This document shows positions 1 through 5,604 of a stretch of 9,317 nucleotides of DNA, in pieces; the stretch's first letter is position 1; each line of letters opens with the position of its first letter. A program made the position numbers and the translations under genes. The notes under the pieces were generated by a model. It was not told the DNA's origin, did not search any database, and saw only the letters and a program-made list of their open reading frames with translations. The DNA is from Halieaceae bacterium (lineage in GTDB: Bacteria; Pseudomonadota; Gammaproteobacteria; Pseudomonadales; Halieaceae), in NCBI GenBank assembly GCA_018666295.1, contig JABIZW010000010.1, positions 1 to 9,317 on the forward strand. Direction: 5' to 3'.

Positions 1-261
1 CAGCGCAATCCGCTTGCTGTTTCTTCGTTCTACCCAGGACACTAATGCCACGGCGGTAACGAGACCGGAGCCGATGCCGTGGAGTGCGAAAAACAAACCG
101 AGATCCTTTGGCGAGCGATTGAAGTGCTGACCCAGCTCGGCAACAAACAGTCCCAATACACCTTGCTCAAGGCCAATGAGGATGAAGGCTAAAAAGCCAA
201 ATATCAGAATACGATTTGTCGGAACGCTTAACATCCGGGCATGATTACGCTGAGTTGTCAT
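1..261 (-). CDS. MFS transporter, N-terminal part (truncated by window edge)
   Basis: An open frame on the minus strand begins with ATG at 261 and runs off the left edge, giving the first 87 residues. About 16 hydrophilic residues come first. A first membrane helix follows (about residues 17-40, starting NRILIFGFLAF), then a short loop and a second helix (about 56-77). That helix ends in the basic loop WVERRNSKRIAL, which sits where MFS proteins carry their GxxxDRxGRR-like loop between helices 2 and 3. This supports a major facilitator superfamily permease of the inner membrane; the substrate cannot be told from this piece. It is divergent from the arsenate reductase gene, with 48 bp or less between the starts, so the two may share a control region. 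A role in arsenic or drug efflux is therefore possible but only inferred from position. Confidence 0.72.
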   Translation of the reverse strand, partial: MTTQRNHARMLSVPTNRILIFGFLAFILIGLEQGVLGLFVAELGQHFNRSPKDLGLFFALHGIGSGLVTAVALVSWVERRNSKRIAL

Positions 262-309
262 ACGGGTGCGCTACCCTAAAAGAATTCGGATATGAAAGGT
301 ATAGCTTTG

Positions 310-738
310 ATGTCAAACCCCTATGAAATTCTTTTCGTCTGCACGCATAACCGTTGCCGAAGTGTCTTGGCCGAAGTGATTGCTAATACGAACTACGACG
401 GTTTTTTTAGAGCTCACAGTGCAGGCAGTCAGCCCGCCGGCGCGGTTCATCCAAGTACACTCAAGTACTTGGATGCGCGAGGCTTTCCAACCCAAGGGCT
501 GTCAAGTCAATCTTGGAATGATTACTCGGACGTGCAATTTGATCTTGTCGTGACAGTTTGTGATGGTGCTGCTGGCGAAGCCTGTCCTTTGTGGATGAAA
601 GGCGCAGAGAGAGCACATTGGGGCATGTCAGACCCCTCTCGAATTGAAGGCGATGAGGCGGTTATTCGGGCCGCTTTTGATGACGTGGTCGACGCCCTTG
701 ATGAAAAATTATCGTCGCTTCGACATTCGCTTACTTGA
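310..738 (+). CDS. arsC: Arsenate reductase, thioredoxin-coupled type / LMW tyrosine phosphatase family
   Basis: This is a low-molecular-weight phosphatase-fold protein of about 142 residues. Near the N-terminus is the P-loop CTHNRCRS, the C-x5-R motif that binds arsenate or phosphate (Cys11 from the chosen start). A second cysteine pair lies in VCDGAAGEACP (Cys84 and Cys92), matching the shuttle cysteines of thioredoxin-dependent ArsC, which pass the disulfide from the active site to thioredoxin. The HWGMSDP segment near the C-terminus resembles the phosphatase DP loop carrying the acid Asp. All three expected cysteines are present, so arsenate reduction is favoured over plain tyrosine phosphatase activity. 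ATG 310 is chosen because GAAAGG lies 10 nt upstream. ATG 292, which adds six residues, has no clear ribosome site. The 3' end overlaps the convergent SDR gene by 8 bp. No ArsR or Acr3 gene is visible nearby. Confidence 0.82.
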   Translation: MSNPYEILFVCTHNRCRSVLAEVIANTNYDGFFRAHSAGSQPAGAVHPSTLKYLDARGFPTQGLSSQSWNDYSDVQFDLVVTVCDGAAGEACPLWMKGAERAHWGMSDPSRIEGDEAVIRAAFDDVVDALDEKLSSLRHSLT

Positions 739-1636
739 ACAGGTCGGGATCCAACGGTGCACTTTCGATGTTTCCGACAATCGGGCTGTTCGCGGCATTA
801 TCAAAACAGTGATCGATCATCGAATAACGCTGTTTGCTGACCCCGCTGTACGAGGGGTGTGTGAAGATATAGATGTCACCCGCCTGCAATGACTCAATAA
901 CACGCAATGCGAGGACGTCCGGATCGATGCCATTTTTGACCGCGTTGGCGATCCCCGTAGATGCAGTCTCGGGGTCAAGATCTTCCTCAGAAAGTAAAAG
1001 GGTGCGCTGGGCGTCACCATAGTCTTCGGGACGGACTCGATCTGAAAGATGAATTCGTGTTTTAACAAACGCGGGGCACAGCGCGGCGACTTGAATACCA
1101 AAGGGAGCCAGCTCCATGGCCCAGCCCTCTGACAGACCCGCCACAGCAAGTTTGGTGGCGTTGTACGCACCGCCAAATGGGAAACCGCTCATGCCTGCCA
1201 TGGAAGCCACGTTGACGATCCAACCGCCGCCGGCCGCTTTGATATGAGGAACCACGGTTTTCATGCCAAAAACAACGCCCATCAAATTGACGTCGATGGT
1301 CCAGCGCCAATCTTCAGCAGAGTGCTCTTCAATGGGACCGCTTGAGCCGCCCCCGCCAACGCCGGCATTATTCATGAGGCCATGTATCGCACCAAATCGA
1401 GCAATAGTAGCCTCCACGACGCTTTGCCAGTCTGCCTCTTTTCGGACATCAGCGGTGAGTGCTAAGACGGTGATGCCCTGGTCGCTCAGCTTTGCTTGAG
1501 CGTGTGCTAGTGTCTCTGTGGAGATGTCGGTAATGACAATATTCATGCCTTCGCGACCTACTGCTTGCGCGACTGCGAAGCCAATGCCCTCAGCACCACC
1601 CGATATCACGACCGTTTTTCCAGAAAAAAGCTCCAC
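731..1636 (-). CDS. Short-chain dehydrogenase/reductase (classical SDR)
   Basis: This is a Rossmann-fold NAD(P)-dependent alcohol/ketone oxidoreductase of about 301 residues. Numbering from the GTG at 1636, the cofactor loop SGGAEGIG is at 12-19. An Asp ends the second strand (Asp37 in IVITD), which usually favours NAD(H). NNAG is at 89-92, the active-site Asn at 117 (DVNLMG), Ser145 in NVASMAG, and Tyr158 and Lys162 in AYNATK, so the catalytic tetrad is complete. A C-terminal extension of about 50 residues beyond the 250-residue core is typical of a subgroup of larger SDRs; the substrate is unknown. The frame extends to a TTG at 1648, but GGAGG lies 5 nt before the GTG at 1636 and the protein then starts MELFSGKTVV, the usual SDR beginning. 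The hairpin at 1683-1716 would lie in its leader. Confidence 0.9.
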   Translation of the reverse strand: MELFSGKTVVISGGAEGIGFAVAQAVGREGMNIVITDISTETLAHAQAKLSDQGITVLALTADVRKEADWQSVVEATIARFGAIHGLMNNAGVGGGGSSGPIEEHSAEDWRWTIDVNLMGVVFGMKTVVPHIKAAGGGWIVNVASMAGMSGFPFGGAYNATKLAVAGLSEGWAMELAPFGIQVAALCPAFVKTRIHLSDRVRPEDYGDAQRTLLLSEEDLDPETASTGIANAVKNGIDPDVLALRVIESLQAGDIYIFTHPSYSGVSKQRYSMIDHCFDNAANSPIVGNIESAPLDPDLFK

Positions 1637-1669
1637 GTCGACCTCCAAGGTCCCATTCAGTTGATTGTT

Positions 1670-1679
1670 AGATGCATCT
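1670..1679. promoter_or_regulatory. 10-bp perfect palindrome upstream of the SDR gene
   Basis: AGATGCATCT is its own reverse complement. It lies 34 bp before the GTG start of the SDR gene and next to the larger hairpin at 1683-1716, which repeats the TGCAT word. It could be an operator half or chance; no known regulator is assigned. Confidence 0.25.
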
Positions 1680-1682
1680 TAT

Positions 1683-1716
1683 CTGCATTAGCCTCACGGA
1701 CAGCGTGAGAATGCAG
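1683..1716. repeat. Strong bulged inverted repeat (hairpin)
   Basis: On the plus strand, CTGCATT (1683-1689) pairs with AATGCAG (1710-1716), and CTCACG (1693-1698) pairs with CGTGAG (1704-1709). This gives 13 perfect base pairs, a 5-nt loop (GACAG) and a 3-nt bulge (AGC, 1690-1692). It lies between the end of the putA relic and the SDR start, both minus strand. It is not followed by a T-run on either strand, so it is not a classic intrinsic terminator. It may be a structured leader of the SDR mRNA, a Rho-linked 3' structure left from putA, or an operator. Confidence 0.6.
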
Positions 1717-1736
1717 GGCGTGATAGTTAAACGCAG

Positions 1737-1961
1737 TTACTCGAGATTGAACAGTGCCGTGTTGCCCACAAGGGCCCTTATGTTGTCCGTCACAGTGTGC
1801 TCGTTGACCAGACGCTTTCAGTAGTTTGGACCACCCGCTTTTGGGCCCGTACCGGACATGCGGTCCCCGCCAAAAGAGTGACTTGCGCCGACGGCACCCA
1901 CCGTAGCCCTATTGATGTAAAGATTCCCGACGAGGGCTTCGTCGCGGATGTGTCCTGCCAT
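1737..1961 (-). pseudogene. putA: Remnant of the PutA C-terminus (P5C dehydrogenase domain)
   Basis: From ATG 1961 the minus strand reads about 47 codons containing GNLYINRATVGAV, FGG and SGTGPKAGGPNY, then a TGA (1820-1818). The same frame continues with KRLVNEHTVTDNI and GNTALFNLE and stops at TAA 1739-1737. GNLYINR...FGG...SGTGPKAGGPxYL is the signature of the glutamate-semialdehyde (P5C) dehydrogenase end of PutA, the bifunctional proline catabolic enzyme. The pieces either side of the TGA join without a gap where PutA has PxYL, so the TGA looks like a nonsense change of a Leu codon. Upstream of 1961 the frame is closed by TAG (1976-1974) and shows no PutA similarity, so over 90 percent of the gene is gone. 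GAGG lies 8-12 nt before the ATG, so a 47-residue peptide could be made, but it cannot be an active enzyme. Confidence 0.8.
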
Positions 1962-1980
1962 TTGGTATCCCTCCTAGCAA

Positions 1981-2010
1981 CATACGTTTATGATCCTGTA
2001 TAAACGTATG
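1981..2010. promoter_or_regulatory. Perfect 11-bp inverted repeat, operator candidate
   Basis: CATACGTTTAT (1981-1991) and ATAAACGTATG (2000-2010) are exact reverse complements separated by 8 nt. This spacing and length suit a dimeric repressor of TetR type or similar, but the motif does not match one I can name. It lies just upstream of the putA relic on the minus strand and about 200 bp upstream of the crotonase operon. It may be the surviving control site of the lost gene, an operator for a distant promoter, or the mark of a past recombination. Confidence 0.5.
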
Positions 2011-2072
2011 CGCGATTAAAAAGTAACTAATAATACTAAGTCGGTAAGGGTTCTGAATGCAGTTCCAGATTG

Positions 2073-2095
2073 AGCACGGGAGTGCTTTTTCTTTT
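2073..2095 (+). terminator. Weak intrinsic-terminator-like hairpin
   Basis: AGCAC (2073-2077) pairs with GTGCT (2082-2086) around a GGGA loop and is followed by a T-rich run (2086-2095 with one C). The polarity fits termination on the plus strand, yet no plus-strand gene lies upstream. It could end a short transcript starting near 2011-2045 or be a relic. The 5-bp stem is marginal. Confidence 0.3.
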
Positions 2096-2144
2096 CGTTT
2101 GAATAAGGCACTTGGTCACCTGACGCTGTTGTGGACCGCCTGTA

Positions 2145-2178
2145 TTTAGTTCATTAATATATGGCATATAATATGCCA
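2145..2178 (+). promoter_or_regulatory. Promoter with palindromic operator over the -10 box
   Basis: A consensus -10 box TATAAT lies at 2167-2172, about 36 bp before the crotonase ATG; the -35 is weak (TTTAGT, 2145-2150, spacing 16). The -10 sits exactly inside a palindrome, TGGCATAT (2162-2169), A (2170), ATATGCCA (2171-2178), with perfect 8-bp arms. A protein bound there would block polymerase, so repression of the crotonase-desaturase operon by a MarR/TetR-like factor is the likely reading. The factor is not in the window. Confidence 0.55.
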
Positions 2179-2207
2179 AAATATATGAGTGTAATAAGGA
2201 GTGGCTT

Positions 2208-2873
2208 ATGGCGCTACATCTCGAATTTCAAGACAACGTCGCTGTCTTGCGTCATGACGATGGCAAGCGGAATGTTTTTTCGCCGGATAGTATTCGCGAC
2301 TTCAATGAGGCTCTGGATGAAGTAGAAGCCAAGAAAGCGGCTCTGATGTGGATGGGACGCGAAGATTGTTTCTCCGCGGGCTTTGATCTCAAGGTCGTCA
2401 AGAGCGGTGACGCGGATGCCGCAGCCGCAATGGTGCAGGCGGGCGGCGAATTAGCGTTTCGCATTTTCACCTTTCCTCATCCGGTTGTATGTGCGGTGAC
2501 GGGCCATTGTCTTGCATTGGGCTCGGTGATGTTGGTTTGCGCGGATAAGCGCATTGGCATGGCTGGAGACTTTAAGTACGGACTTAATGAAACCGCGATT
2601 GATATGGATTTACCGGCGTTTGGCTATGAGCCAGCCGTTTACCGACTGTCAGAGGCTCATCGGTTTGAGTCCATCGTCGCAGCCCAAATCCATTCGCCCG
2701 AGTCGGCATTGGCAGCCGGCTTCCTGGACGAGGTGGTGGCTCCAGAGGCGCTTATTGATCGGGCCATGGCGCACGCGTCGCGTTTAGGTGCGCTTCCACA
2801 GCGCGCGTTTGCGGCGAATAAGTTACTGAGTCGCTCGATACCCATTGAACGGGTTCGAGCCTCTCTGTCTTAA
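2208..2873 (+). CDS. Crotonase-fold enoyl-CoA hydratase/isomerase family protein
   Basis: This 221-residue protein belongs to the crotonase superfamily, which binds acyl-CoA and stabilises an enolate in an oxyanion hole. SAGFDLK (56-62) and the ALGSVML region (103-109) supply the two backbone NH groups of that hole. Glu128 in GLNET and Glu141 in YEP fall near the positions of the two catalytic glutamates of enoyl-CoA hydratase, though the alignment is by eye. The protein is shorter than the usual 255-260 residues because the C-terminal helices are brief; similar short crotonases with a GLNETAIxM motif occur in marine gammaproteobacteria. AAGGAG lies 6 nt before ATG 2208. It is first in an operon with the small membrane protein (11 nt downstream) and the desaturase. 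The exact reaction is unknown. Confidence 0.85.
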   Translation: MALHLEFQDNVAVLRHDDGKRNVFSPDSIRDFNEALDEVEAKKAALMWMGREDCFSAGFDLKVVKSGDADAAAAMVQAGGELAFRIFTFPHPVVCAVTGHCLALGSVMLVCADKRIGMAGDFKYGLNETAIDMDLPAFGYEPAVYRLSEAHRFESIVAAQIHSPESALAAGFLDEVVAPEALIDRAMAHASRLGALPQRAFAANKLLSRSIPIERVRASLS

Positions 2874-2884
2874 TGGAATAGAAA

Positions 2885-3091
2885 ATGACTCACATGTTTG
2901 CAAAATTGTTGGAGTGGCTTTTAACGGTGTTACCTTTCTTTTTTGGTCTCGCTTTCTTAGCACCGCTCTCGGTTCAAGTCATGGAAAGCTTTGGCGTTGA
3001 GGCGCTGGGTGGCGTCGATATGTGGACGGTGTCGTTGATTATATTTGGGGTTTGGGGAGGTATCGCGTCATGGACGGGACGATGGATTTAA
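2885..3091 (+). CDS. Small two-helix membrane protein
   Basis: A 68-residue protein with two hydrophobic segments, about residues 9-33 (LLEWLLTVLPFFFGLAFLAPL) split from about 44-64 (VDMWTVSLIIFGVWGG) by a short loop. It has no recognisable family. It starts 11 nt after the crotonase stop, with only a weak ribosome site (GGA about 7 nt upstream), so translation is probably coupled. Its last 22 bp overlap the desaturase start, and the desaturase ribosome site GGGGAGG (3054-3060) lies inside it. The tight packing suggests a partner or membrane anchor for the desaturase, which is an inference from position only. An alternative start at the fourth codon (ATG 2894) is possible. Confidence 0.7.
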   Translation: MTHMFAKLLEWLLTVLPFFFGLAFLAPLSVQVMESFGVEALGGVDMWTVSLIIFGVWGGIASWTGRWI

Positions 3092-3945
3092 CGGGAAAAA
3101 CCGAGCTAGAACTTCGTGCTATGGAGCGCGAAATTGCAAAACAGCACTTGGATAAATTTCCCTACCTCTCACTCGCATGGGGTTTGGGTAATCTGGTGTG
3201 CTGGCTGTCGGTGTGGGTGCTCTGCCTGAATGGCATTCTCCCACTGTGGGCCGGGTTCATCATTGCTACTATTAACATCGCAGCGTCGTATCTGCCGTCT
3301 CACGAAGCCCAGCATTCAATTTTTGCGATGCCGGGAAAGTCCAAACGCTGGCTTAATGAATTGGTCGGTCACCTGAGCCCGATCCCACTGGTGATGCCCT
3401 TCTCGGTACTGCGCGCAACGCATATGGAGCATCACAAGCACGCAAATGACCCTGAGCTTGACCCTGATTATGACCACCATTACGACACAGCGCTTGGATT
3501 TTTCTGGGGAAGTTTGCAGTGGCGGCAGCCGCAGCCTTTTGGCCGAGAGCACCCTTACGCGCGATGCTTGAAACGCATTGGTCGTGAAGATCTCCTGTTG
3601 CAGTCCTTGGCTTACCGTCTGGTTTATCTCGGTATTTTATGCGCCATGGCATTAAACGGATTGGCAATCGAGGCCGCTCTACTGTGGTGGCTGCCATGGC
3701 AGATTGGCATAACCTATATTCAGTTCTACCTCTCGTGGGCCCCGCACAACCCGGGTTGTGGGACCGAGCGTTACAGCGATACACAAAGCTTTAAGTCGCG
3801 CTTGGGTAATATTTGGTCGTCCGGCATGCAATACCACGTCATTCATCACCTGTATCCGCGTATTCCCTTGGTCCGTACACCGGAGGCTTACCGACAAATG
3901 AAGCCGATTTTGAAAGCCCAAGGTGCGCGCGTGGACGCCATTTGA
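3070..3945 (+). CDS. Membrane di-iron fatty acid desaturase / carotene hydroxylase-type enzyme
   Basis: This 291-residue integral membrane protein has the histidine boxes of the desaturase-hydroxylase superfamily. They are HEAQH at 78-82, HMEHHKH at 118-124, an extra His226 in PHNPG, and HVIHHLYP with His256, 259 and 260. These bind two irons and use oxygen and electrons to desaturate or hydroxylate a lipid chain. Hydrophobic spans lie near 34-75, 180-200 and 203-224. The box pattern fits both fatty acid desaturases and CrtR/CrtW-like carotenoid hydroxylases or ketolases, and I cannot decide between them. The frame is open back to a GTG at 3022, but ATG 3070 has GGGGAGG 9 nt upstream and is preferred; ATG 3082 is a weaker choice. 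It is last in the operon with crotonase and the small membrane protein. Confidence 0.85.
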   Translation: MDGTMDLTGKTELELRAMEREIAKQHLDKFPYLSLAWGLGNLVCWLSVWVLCLNGILPLWAGFIIATINIAASYLPSHEAQHSIFAMPGKSKRWLNELVGHLSPIPLVMPFSVLRATHMEHHKHANDPELDPDYDHHYDTALGFFWGSLQWRQPQPFGREHPYARCLKRIGREDLLLQSLAYRLVYLGILCAMALNGLAIEAALLWWLPWQIGITYIQFYLSWAPHNPGCGTERYSDTQSFKSRLGNIWSSGMQYHVIHHLYPRIPLVRTPEAYRQMKPILKAQGARVDAI

Positions 3946-3976
3946 AATAACCTAATGCGGGACTGGTGAGGTGGTA

Positions 3977-3988
3977 TTATCGCGATAA
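3977..3988. promoter_or_regulatory. 12-bp perfect palindrome upstream of glutamate dehydrogenase
   Basis: TTATCGCGATAA equals its own reverse complement and ends 36 bp before the glutamate dehydrogenase ATG. It overlaps a -10-like TATTAT (3975-3980), for which no good -35 is seen at normal spacing. The position suits an operator; the regulator is unknown. Confidence 0.4.
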
Positions 3989-4024
3989 GCGCGACGCGAT
4001 CTAAAACCGAGTGATAGCCCTACG

Positions 4025-5458
4025 ATGTCTTCCCAAGATTTAAGTTTTACAGCTAACGTTGACCGGCAATTTCTGAGGGCGGTTAATCTGCTTGACCTGC
4101 CCCCCGGTCTGGCTCAGCAAATTCGGACCTGTAATGCGACTTACACGGTCCGATTTCCGGTGCGCCTACGGGAGCGGATTCATGTCTTTACCGGGTATCG
4201 CTCTGTTCATTCCGATCACATTACCCCGGTAAAAGGGGGGATTCGTTACTCACTGGCCGTTAATCAGGACGAGGTAGAGGCGCTTGCCGCGTTGATGACC
4301 TACAAGAGCGCCGTGGTCGATGTCCCATTTGGTGGCTCAAAAGGGGGTCTGTGCATCAATCCAAATGACTACGATGATCGCGAAATAGAGCAGATAACCC
4401 GTCGATTTGCCTATGAGCTGATTAAGCGCGACTTGATTCACCCGAGTCAGAATGTCCCGGCACCGGATATGGGTACGTCAGCTCGTGAGATGGCCTGGAT
4501 CGCGGATGAGTATCAGCGATTACACCCAACGGAGATGGACGCATTGGCCTGTGTGACGGGTAAGCCCGTTTATAAATCGGGTATTGCCGGCAGAGTCGAG
4601 GCAACGGGACGGGGTATTCAGTTCGCGCTACGGGAGTTCTTTCGAGAGCCCTTGGATGTTAAGCGAGCGTCCTTATCCGGCAGCCTTGAAGGCAAACGGG
4701 TGATTGTTCAGGGACTTGGCAATGTGGGTTTTCACGCAGCGCAGTTTTTATCACTGGAAGATGGTGCAGTCATAACGGGGATAATCGAGCGAGACGGTGC
4801 CATTGTCAGCGAAGCGGGATTGGACGTGCTGGCGGTAAAGGCGTGGATCGAGGCCTCGGGGAGTATCAAAGGATATCCAGATGCGACATTTTTGTCAGAC
4901 GGTGCATCGGTCTTAGAGTCCGACTGTGACTTGCTGATTCCAGCGGCCTTAGAGGGTGTTATTCATCATAAGAATGCGGCGAGCATTAAAGCAAAGTTAA
5001 TCATTGAGGCGGCAAATGGCCCGATTACCGCGGCGGCTGATGACATATTACGACAGCGCGGTGTCGTGGTTATCCCTGACCTATATGCCAATGCAGGTGG
5101 TGTAACCGTCTCTTATTTCGAGTGGGTGAAAAACCTATCTCACATCCGTTTTGGGCGGATGGAGCGTCGAGCGCAGGAGACAACGCAGACCCTCATGCTA
5201 TCGGAACTTGAACGCTTGAGCGGGCTGATCGGCGTAGATAAGTGGTCTCCCACTGACAGCTTTAAGGCCAATTATGTCAAAGGAGCGGACGAGCTTGAGT
5301 TAGTGCGGTCGGGTTTGGACGACACCATGCGCGAAGCGCTACAGGCGATGAGGGAAAAGTGGCATGAGGATGAGCGCGTTGAAGACCTTCGACTGGCCGC
5401 GTACATGATCGCCATTCAAAAAATCGCACTGACGTATCAGTCAAAGTCGCTGGGTTAA
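4025..5458 (+). CDS. Glutamate dehydrogenase-family enzyme (Glu/Leu/Phe/Val dehydrogenase)
   Basis: A 477-residue cytoplasmic enzyme that interconverts an amino acid, most likely glutamate, and its 2-oxo acid plus ammonia. The substrate-binding KGGIR is at 70-74, the catalytic Lys106 is in PFGGSKGG (102-108), and the catalytic Asp148 is in PAPDMGTS. The C-terminal Rossmann domain has GLGNVG at 230-235. An acidic residue after the second strand (Glu255 in GIIERDG) suggests NAD rather than NADP, which would fit a catabolic role. NANAGGV/SYFEW-type residues (YANAGGVTVSYFEWVKN) near 354-370 complete the family signature. Length is a little above the 410-450 of common forms. ATG 4025 follows only a weak ribosome site. 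It stands alone, 79 bp after the desaturase, with a palindrome in the gap. Leucine or valine dehydrogenase specificity cannot be excluded. Confidence 0.92.
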   Translation: MSSQDLSFTANVDRQFLRAVNLLDLPPGLAQQIRTCNATYTVRFPVRLRERIHVFTGYRSVHSDHITPVKGGIRYSLAVNQDEVEALAALMTYKSAVVDVPFGGSKGGLCINPNDYDDREIEQITRRFAYELIKRDLIHPSQNVPAPDMGTSAREMAWIADEYQRLHPTEMDALACVTGKPVYKSGIAGRVEATGRGIQFALREFFREPLDVKRASLSGSLEGKRVIVQGLGNVGFHAAQFLSLEDGAVITGIIERDGAIVSEAGLDVLAVKAWIEASGSIKGYPDATFLSDGASVLESDCDLLIPAALEGVIHHKNAASIKAKLIIEAANGPITAAADDILRQRGVVVIPDLYANAGGVTVSYFEWVKNLSHIRFGRMERRAQETTQTLMLSELERLSGLIGVDKWSPTDSFKANYVKGADELELVRSGLDDTMREALQAMREKWHEDERVEDLRLAAYMIAIQKIALTYQSKSLG

Positions 5459-5472
5459 GCGATTTTAAAGAC

Positions 5473-5533
5473 GTCGCGCCTCTGGCAGAGGTGCCGGGTT
5501 GATCACCCAAATCGCGCCACAGAGTGGCACGAC
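5473..5533. repeat. Cluster of three small hairpins in a convergent gap
   Basis: Between two convergent genes lie CCTCT/AGAGG (5479-5491, loop GGC), GGGT/ACCC (5496-5508) and GCCAC/GTGGC (5516-5528, loop AGA), with GTCG (5473-5476) able to pair with CGAC (5530-5533) around all three. There is no T-run, so this is not a standard intrinsic terminator. It may serve as 3' structure for the glutamate dehydrogenase mRNA or be chance. Confidence 0.3.
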
Positions 5534-5604
5534 TCAGTTCATAAGGTATTCGCGCCTCTTCTCGAGTTTCAGGCCACATTGGTTGATAACCGAGGCCGTC
5601 CTCC

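Larger units (their letters stand above)
1637..2207. other. Gene-poor stretch with regulatory sites and a gene relic
   Basis: This 571 bp stretch has no intact protein gene I can recognise. It holds, in order, a 10-bp palindrome (1670-1679), a 13-bp-stem hairpin (1683-1716), a putA C-terminal relic on the minus strand (1737-1961), a perfect inverted repeat (1981-2010), a weak terminator-like hairpin (2073-2095), and the promoter/operator of the crotonase gene (about 2145-2178). Between 2011 and 2145 I see only a possible 30-codon frame and AT-rich sequence. Confidence 0.6.

Noticed and set aside
1637..1648. TTG start at 1648 for the SDR gene, giving four extra residues
   Set aside because: GGAGG at the right distance points to GTG 1636, and the family usually begins a few residues before the first strand, as with that start.
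1797..2003. 68-codon plus-strand open frame in the gene-poor stretch
   Set aside because: It is antisense to the recognisable PutA C-terminal sequence and shows no protein-like features of its own.
3022..3069. GTG start at 3022 for the desaturase, adding 16 residues
   Set aside because: It lies deep inside the small membrane protein gene without a ribosome site, while ATG 3070 has GGGGAGG 9 nt upstream.
3353..3784. 143-codon minus-strand frame
   Set aside because: It is antisense to the desaturase histidine-box region, with low-complexity and arginine-rich content typical of a shadow.
5473..5533. tRNA-like cloverleaf
   Set aside because: The stems are too short, there is no T-loop GTTCGA-type sequence and no proper acceptor stem, so it is not a tRNA.
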